In this document: positions 58,741 to 64,000 of the stretch, piece after piece
Layout of the letters: every line of letters starts with the position of its first letter
Numbering within the stretch: the stretch's first letter is position 1
DNA from: Sarcophilus harrisii
Lineage: Eukaryota > Chordata > Mammalia > Dasyuromorphia > Dasyuridae
DNA length: 64,000 nt
Assembly: GCF_902635505.1 (NCBI RefSeq)
Contig: NC_045427.1
Span: 213,542,422 to 213,606,421 of the forward strand
Direction of reading: 5' to 3'
Position numbers and translations under genes: made by a program
Notes under the pieces: generated by a model
What the model saw: only the letters and a program-made list of their open reading frames with translations
What the model was told of the DNA's origin: nothing
Databases searched by the model: none

Positions 58741-59429
58741 GGGGGCAGAGCCAAGATAGCAGAGAGGACACATGCATCTTCCTAAACTCTCCTTTTCCCT
58801 CAATCTATTTTTAAGAAATTCAGCCTCCGAATTAGTGCTTGACTGTCAGAACCCATGAATATTGGGAGTACGACACACTGCCAACCGAAGATAATCTCAT
58901 AATTCACCAGAAAAGGTCTGTTTTGCTCCCGGCCAGGTACAGACCTCAGGCAGGCAGTAAGAGCACGGGGAACAGCTCACGCTGAGCAGATTGGAGTGGG
59001 GCGGAAAATCTGTGGGAGAACTCTACCACAGTGTGGGCTACTCTGTCTTGGCAGCAAGCCAGTAGATCAGCAAAGTAGCTATAAACACAGGAGGTAAAGA
59101 TATAACCCCAAAACACTAGAGTCTCTCGGGATCTGGTCACACCCACCCAACACCGGGAGTGACTCAGCTGTGGTCACTGCTTCAGCACAACTGCTAATCC
59201 CAGCGCAGCTGTCTCACTGGCCCTTCACTGCCACTTCCTGTTGTCTGTAGAGTCAAGTTGGAAATACCCTACAGCCCCCCATAAGCAGACCATAGTTTGG
59301 TTTTTTCCAAAATGAGAAAAAAGCTAAGTGGGCTCTAACTATTGATAGCTTCTATACAGAAAGAGAGCAGATTTCAAACCCTGAGGAGACTAAAACCAGT
59401 TTGTCTCTGGATCCAAAAGTAGATATGAT

Positions 59430-60240
59430 CTGATCCCCATCACACAAGGCTCCCATAGAAGAAATTTAAAAAGATCTTTAAAAAGAGCTAGAAGAAAAAT
59501 GGGGAAAGGAAAGGAAAGCTTTGCAAGAGGGTCAGGATAAGTCATGTTACTCATTAAAAGATAGAGTGGAAAAAGAAATCAACTCCCTGAAAAATAGAAT
59601 TAGTGAATAGGAAAAGGCAAATAACTCCCAGAAAAACAGAATTTGTGAACTGGAAAAGGTAAACAATTCCAAGGAAAACAGAAGATGTGAATTGGAAAAA
59701 GAAAATAATTCTTTAAAAAAAAAATTGGCAAAATGGAAAAAAATTCCATAGAACAACTTATTTAAAAATTCAATTGCACAAATACAAAAAGAAATTAAAA
59801 AAAAAGTAAATGAAGAAAATAATTCTTTAAAAATCAGACTTGAATAAATGGATATGAACGACTTGAGCAAACACCAAGGAATCAGTCAAGCAAAACCAAA
59901 AAATGAAAAAATAGAAAAAAATGTTAAATATCTACTTGGGGAAAAAAAAACAGATCTGGAAAATAGATCTAGGAGAGATAATCTAAGGATTATTGGACTC
60001 CCTGAAAATCATGATGAAAAAAAAAGAGCCTAGACTCTATCTTTCAGGAAATCATCAAAGAGAACTGCCCAGATGTTACAGAAACAGAAGGCAATATAGA
60101 CATTAACATTGAAAGAATTCATCGATCACCTACTGAAAGAGATCCCAAAATCAAAACTCCAAGAAATATTGTGGTTAAATTCCATAACTATCAGACCAAG
60201 GAAAAAATACTACAAGGAGCCAGAAAAAAACAATTCAAAT
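59430..60240 (+). pseudogene. L1 ORF1p remnant
   Basis: Translates in pieces to an RNA-binding ORF1 protein: a coiled-coil part with 14-residue repeats (59596-59721), the ENRSRRDNLRIIGLPE motif at about 59957-60005, and later TPRNIVVKFHNYQTKEKILQ, which belong to the RRM and C-terminal domains. A stop in the coiled coil (59608-59610), a stop after HDEKKRA (60031-60033) and a frame change after it separate the pieces. Confidence 0.85.
59596..59721 (+). repeat. Three 42-bp tandem units in the ORF1 coiled coil
   Basis: Units at 59596-59637, 59638-59679 and 59680-59721 begin agaattagtgaa, agaatttgtgaa and agaagatgtgaa, and each codes 14 residues of the type RICELEKVNNSKEN. That is exactly two heptads. 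A degraded fourth unit precedes them. Confidence 0.8.
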
Positions 60241-60919
60241 AAGGATTACTAAGGTCTAGCAGCATCCACAATAAAGAATCAAAGGTCCTGGAATTTGATA
60301 TTCCAAAAGGCAAAAGAATTTGGTATGCAGCCAAGAATAACTTACCCAGCCAAGATGGACATTCAATGAAATAGATGAATTCCATTTATTCCTGATGAAA
60401 AAATCAGAGCTAAACAAAAAGTTTGACCTCCAAATATAGGACTCAAGAGAAGCATAAAAAGAACTCTTGAAAACTGTATTTCTGTTATGGGTATACATAA
60501 AGAGTACATGTATAATTTAGTTTTATTTTTATAATATAAAAAAGGAACTAGAGGTGGAAAGGCAATTGTACCAGGAAAAGGGAAAAGTGGAGGCAAAAAG
60601 AGGGAAATTACATCTCATGAAGAGGCAAAGGAAACCTATTATATCTGAGGGAATGAAGGGAGGGGGATGAACATAGTGTGAATCTTACTCTCATCAGATA
60701 TGGCTCAAAGATAAAATATTAGACATATTTGATTTACATACACTTCTCCCACCTCATTGAAAAGTGGGAGGGGAAAAACAAAAAGGGAAGGGTCTGATTC
60801 TAAAGAGGGAGGGCTTCTTGAGGCAAGTGGTGCTCATAAATCTAATACTGGGGAGGGGGGTAAGGGGGAAAGGAAAGAAAAAAACAATATTTGGGGATAA
60901 TAAGATAGCAGGAAATACA

Positions 60920-63900
60920 GAATTAGCAGTCTTAACCATAAATGTGAATGGAGTAAACTCACACATAAAGCAGAGGCAGATAGGAGACTGGATTAAAAGC
61001 CAGAATCCTACAATATGTTGTTTACATGAAACACACTTGAAGCAGGGTGATACATACAGAATAAAGGTAAAAGGCTGAAGCAGAATCTATTATGCTTCAG
61101 GTGAAGTTAAAAAAGCAGGGGTAGCCATCCTGATCTCAGATCAAGCAAAAGCAAAAATTGATCTAATTAAAAAAGATAAGGAAGGGCACTATATCTTGCT
61201 AAAGGGTAACATAGATAACGAAGCATTATCAATATTAAACATATATGAAAAAGTGGTGTAGCAGCTAAATTCTTAAAAGAGAAATTAAGTGAGCTACAAG
61301 AAGAAATAGACAGTAAAACTATAATAGTGGGAAATCTCAACCTTGCACTCTCAGAATTAAATCAAACCACAAAACAATTAAGAAAGCAGTTAAAGAGATT
61401 AAATAGAATTTTAGAAAAGTTAAATATGATAGATCTTTGGAGAAAACTGAATGGAGACAGAAAGGAGTACACTTTCTTCTCAACAGTTCATGGAACCTAT
61501 ACAAAAATTGACCATATATTAGAACATAAAGACCTCAAATTCAAATCCAGAAAGGCAGAAATAGTAAATTCACCCTTCTCAAAGCATGATGCAATAAAAA
61601 TTACATTCAATAAAAAGAACTATGGGAAATGAGTGTGAACCACAATATAGCATTTCCATTCCCTCTGTTTTTGTCAGTTTGCATTTTTGATCTTCTCAGG
61701 TTATTTTTTACTTTATTTCTAAGTCCGATTTTTCTTGTGCAGAAAAATAATTGTATAGCTATGTATACATATATTGTATTTAACATATACTTTAACATAT
61801 TTAACATGTATTGGTCATGTTAAATGTCATGCCATGGTGGGGGGCAGGGGGAAGAGAGGGCGAGGAGGGGAAAAGTTGGAACAGAAATTTTTCAAGGGTC
61901 AATGCTGAAAAATTACCCATGCATATATCTTGTAAATAAAAAGCTATAATAAAAAATAAATAAACTTAAAAAAAAAAAAATGATTGGGTGAAACAGCAAA
62001 TCATAGACATAATAATTTCACCCAAGAGAATGACAATTACGTCATACCAAAATGTGCTGGATGCAGCCAAGGTTGTAATAAAGGGAAATTTTATATCTCT
62101 AGAGTCTTACTTGCATAAAATAGAGAAAGAGAAAATCAATGAATTAGGCTTACAACTAAAAAAGCTAAAAAAAAAAAAAAAGAACAAATTAAAAACCCCC
62201 AAACACACACTAAACTTGAAATTCTAAAAATAAAAGGAGAGATCAATAAAATTGAAAGTAAAAACACTATTGAATTAATAAATAAAACTAAGAGTTGATT
62301 TTATGAAAAAAACCAACAAAATAGATGAACCTTTTGTAAATTTGAATAGAAAAAGCAAAGAGGAAAATCAAATTGTTAGTCTTAAGAATGAAAAAGGAGA
62401 AAATTTCCACTAATGAAGAGGAAATCAGTGCAATAATTAGGAGTTACTTTGCCCAATTTTATGCCAATAAATTAGATAACTTAAATGAAATGGATGAATG
62501 CCTTCAAAAACATAGGTTGCCCAGATTAACAGAGGAAGGAAGTAAATTGGTTAAATAGTCCCATTTTGGAAAAAGAAATAGAACAAGCTATTAATCAACT
62601 ACCTAAAAAATAATCTCCAGGACCAGATGGATTTACATGCGAATTCTACCAAACATTTAAAGAACAATTAACTCTAATACTACATAAACTATTTGAAAAA
62701 ATAGGGAATGAAGGAGTTCTACCAAACTCCATTTATGACATAGACATGGTACTGCTACCTAAAGCAGGTAGAAAGAAAATTATAGACCAATCTCCTTATT
62801 GAACATTGATCTTAAATAAAATCTTAGCAAAAAGATTACAGAAAATCATCTCTAGGATAATACACCATGATCAAGTAGGATTTACACCAGGAATGCAGGG
62901 CTGGTTCAAGATTAGGAAAATGATTAGCATAACTGACTATATCAATAACCAAATTAACAAAAACCATATGATCATCTCAGTAGATGCAGAAAAAGCATTT
63001 GATAAAATTCAACACCCATTCCTATTAAAAATACTAGAGAGTATAGGAATAAATGGACTTTTCCTTAAAATAGTCAGTAGCATCTATTTAAAATCATCAG
63101 TAAGCATCATATATAATAGGGATAAACTGGAACCATTCCCAATAAAATCAGGAGTGAAACAAGGTTGCCCACTTTCACCATTATTATTCAATATTGTATT
63201 AGAAATGCTAGTTTCGGGAATAAGAGATGAAAAAGAAATTAAAGGAATTAGAGTAGGTATTGAAGAAACCAAATTATTATTCTTTGCAGATAATATGATA
63301 GTATACTTTGAAAACGCCATAGATCCTACTAAAAAGCTATTAGAAATAATCCACAACTTTAGCAAAGTTGAAGGATACCAAATAAATCCACATAAATCCT
63401 CAGCATTTTGATACATCACTAACAGAATCCAACAGCAAGAGATACAAAGAGAAATTCCATTTAAAATAACTGTTGATAGTATAAAATATTTGGGAATCTA
63501 TCTACCAAGGGAAAGTCAGGAACTTTATGAACAAAATTATAAAACACTTTTCACACAAATAAGGTCAAATCTAAACAATTGGAAAAACATTAAGTGCTCT
63601 TGGATAGGTCGAGTGAATATAATAAAGATGATAGTACTACCTAAACTAATCTATTTATTTAGTGCTATACCAATCAGACTCCCAAAAAATTATTTTGGTG
63701 ACCTAGAAAAAATAACAACAAAATTCATCTGGAAGAACAAAAGGTCAAGAATTTCAAGGGAACTAATGAAAAAAAAAATCAAACAAAGGTGGCCTAGCTG
63801 TACCTGATCTAAAACAATATTATAAATCAGTGGCCACCAAAACCATTTGGTATTGACTAAGAAATAGACTAGGTGATCAGTGGAATAGGTTAGGTTCACA

Positions 63901-64000
63901 GGACAAAACAGTCAATAACTTTAATAATCTAGTGCTTGACAAACCCAAAAACCCCAGCTTTTAGAGCAAGAATTCACTATTTGACAAAAACTGCTAGGAA
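60920..64000 (+). pseudogene. L1 ORF2p remnant (endonuclease and reverse transcriptase)
   Basis: The endonuclease start is visible as LTINVNGVNSHIKQRQIGDW, with the HETHL stretch where QETHL is usual. The reverse transcriptase block at 62806-63411 shows [19 protein letters not shown] and [20 protein letters not shown], but FFADNM in place of the FADD catalytic motif. Multiple in-frame stops and a nested L1 insertion show it is dead. It continues past the window. Confidence 0.92.
61624..61980 (+). mobile_element. L1 3' UTR nested in the ORF2 of the host L1
   Basis: Starts near 'gaaatgagtgtgaaccacaa' and runs through 'ttcttgtgcagaaaaataat', 'ttaacatgtattggtcatgt' and 'aaaattacccatgcatatat' to the tail 'aataaaaagctataataaaa' and an A-run. 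ORF2 then resumes with the DWVKQQIIDI stretch. It is the same 3' UTR family as at 4103-5160 and 36578-37279. I see no clear target duplication. Confidence 0.85.

Larger units (their letters stand above)
58741..64000 (+). mobile_element. L1 with preserved 5' end, running off the window
   Basis: The element starts with gggggcagagccaagatagc, the usual L1 5' start, including a YY1-like word (caagatagc in place of caagatggc). Then come a 5' UTR, an ORF1 remnant, a long spacer and ORF2. At 61624-61980 it is interrupted by a second L1 3' end. Several stops and frameshifts break both frames, so it cannot move. It sits in a GPN1 intron, antisense to that gene. The right end and target duplication lie beyond 64000. 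Confidence 0.93.

Noticed and set aside
62806-63411. 201-codon open frame as a host gene
   Set aside because: It is the reverse transcriptase block of the L1 ORF2, not a host gene.
57213-64000. More GPN1 exons
   Set aside because: The human-like stretch before PSDLILTRGT (the LRKDMGSVALD region) was sought on the minus strand but not found. The L1 fills most of this interval, so the exons are likely further right.
1-64000. CRISPR arrays, operons or bacterial systems
   Set aside because: No regularly spaced repeats of that kind, and the genes are spliced vertebrate genes.

Overview
This window is vertebrate nuclear DNA from a marsupial. It has intron-split, CpG-island genes and is crowded with the tRNA-headed SINEs (Mar1/WSINE type), L1 elements, MIR/Ther-type CORE-SINEs, L2/CR1 remnants, hAT-like MITEs and solo LTRs typical of metatherian genomes. 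SINE copies ending in a cacttaaccccaattgcc-type tail hint at an Australian lineage, but that is a weak inference.

Three protein-coding genes are present, in the order and orientation known for human chromosome 2p23. SLC4A1AP (kanadaptin) lies on the minus strand, stop at 12374 and start at 35690. Its 14 coding exons join in frame into a 744-residue protein. SUPT7L (the STAF65-gamma subunit of the SAGA/STAGA coactivator) lies on the plus strand from 39315 to 46026. Its four coding exons give 412 residues, with one or more untranslated 5' exons upstream. The last two coding exons of GPN1 (an XAB1/GPN-loop GTPase for RNA polymerase II import) lie on the minus strand at 57212-56371; the rest of that gene is beyond the right edge. 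SLC4A1AP and SUPT7L are head to head across one CpG island (about 34.9-36.15 kb) that must hold both promoters. SUPT7L and GPN1 are tail to tail.

Layout: 0.1-12.3 kb is gene-free and consists of old L1, L2, SINE and MITE remnants, including one L1 3' end with a perfect 16-bp target-site duplication. 12.4-35.7 kb is SLC4A1AP, with L1, SINE, MIR, L2, hAT and a 503-bp solo LTR in its introns. 34.9-36.15 kb is the shared promoter island. 36.1-46.6 kb is SUPT7L; its first intron holds an L1 fragment itself interrupted by a solo LTR, and a MIR interrupted by another L1 fragment. 46.6-56.3 kb is the intergenic stretch between SUPT7L and GPN1, holding several truncated L1s and a two-copy sequence of about 480 bp. 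One copy of that sequence has an L1 in it and the other is the empty site. From 58741 to the right edge a plus-strand L1 with its original 5' end runs through the GPN1 intron. It is dead (stops in ORF1 and ORF2, FADN in place of FADD) and carries a second L1 3' end inside ORF2.

The three genes serve general gene expression: SUPT7L in histone acetylation and transcription, GPN1 in RNA polymerase II assembly and import, and kanadaptin as a nuclear FHA-domain protein. I found no undescribed biological system. The main points of interest are the dated, nested insertion events and the two-copy block with its empty site.
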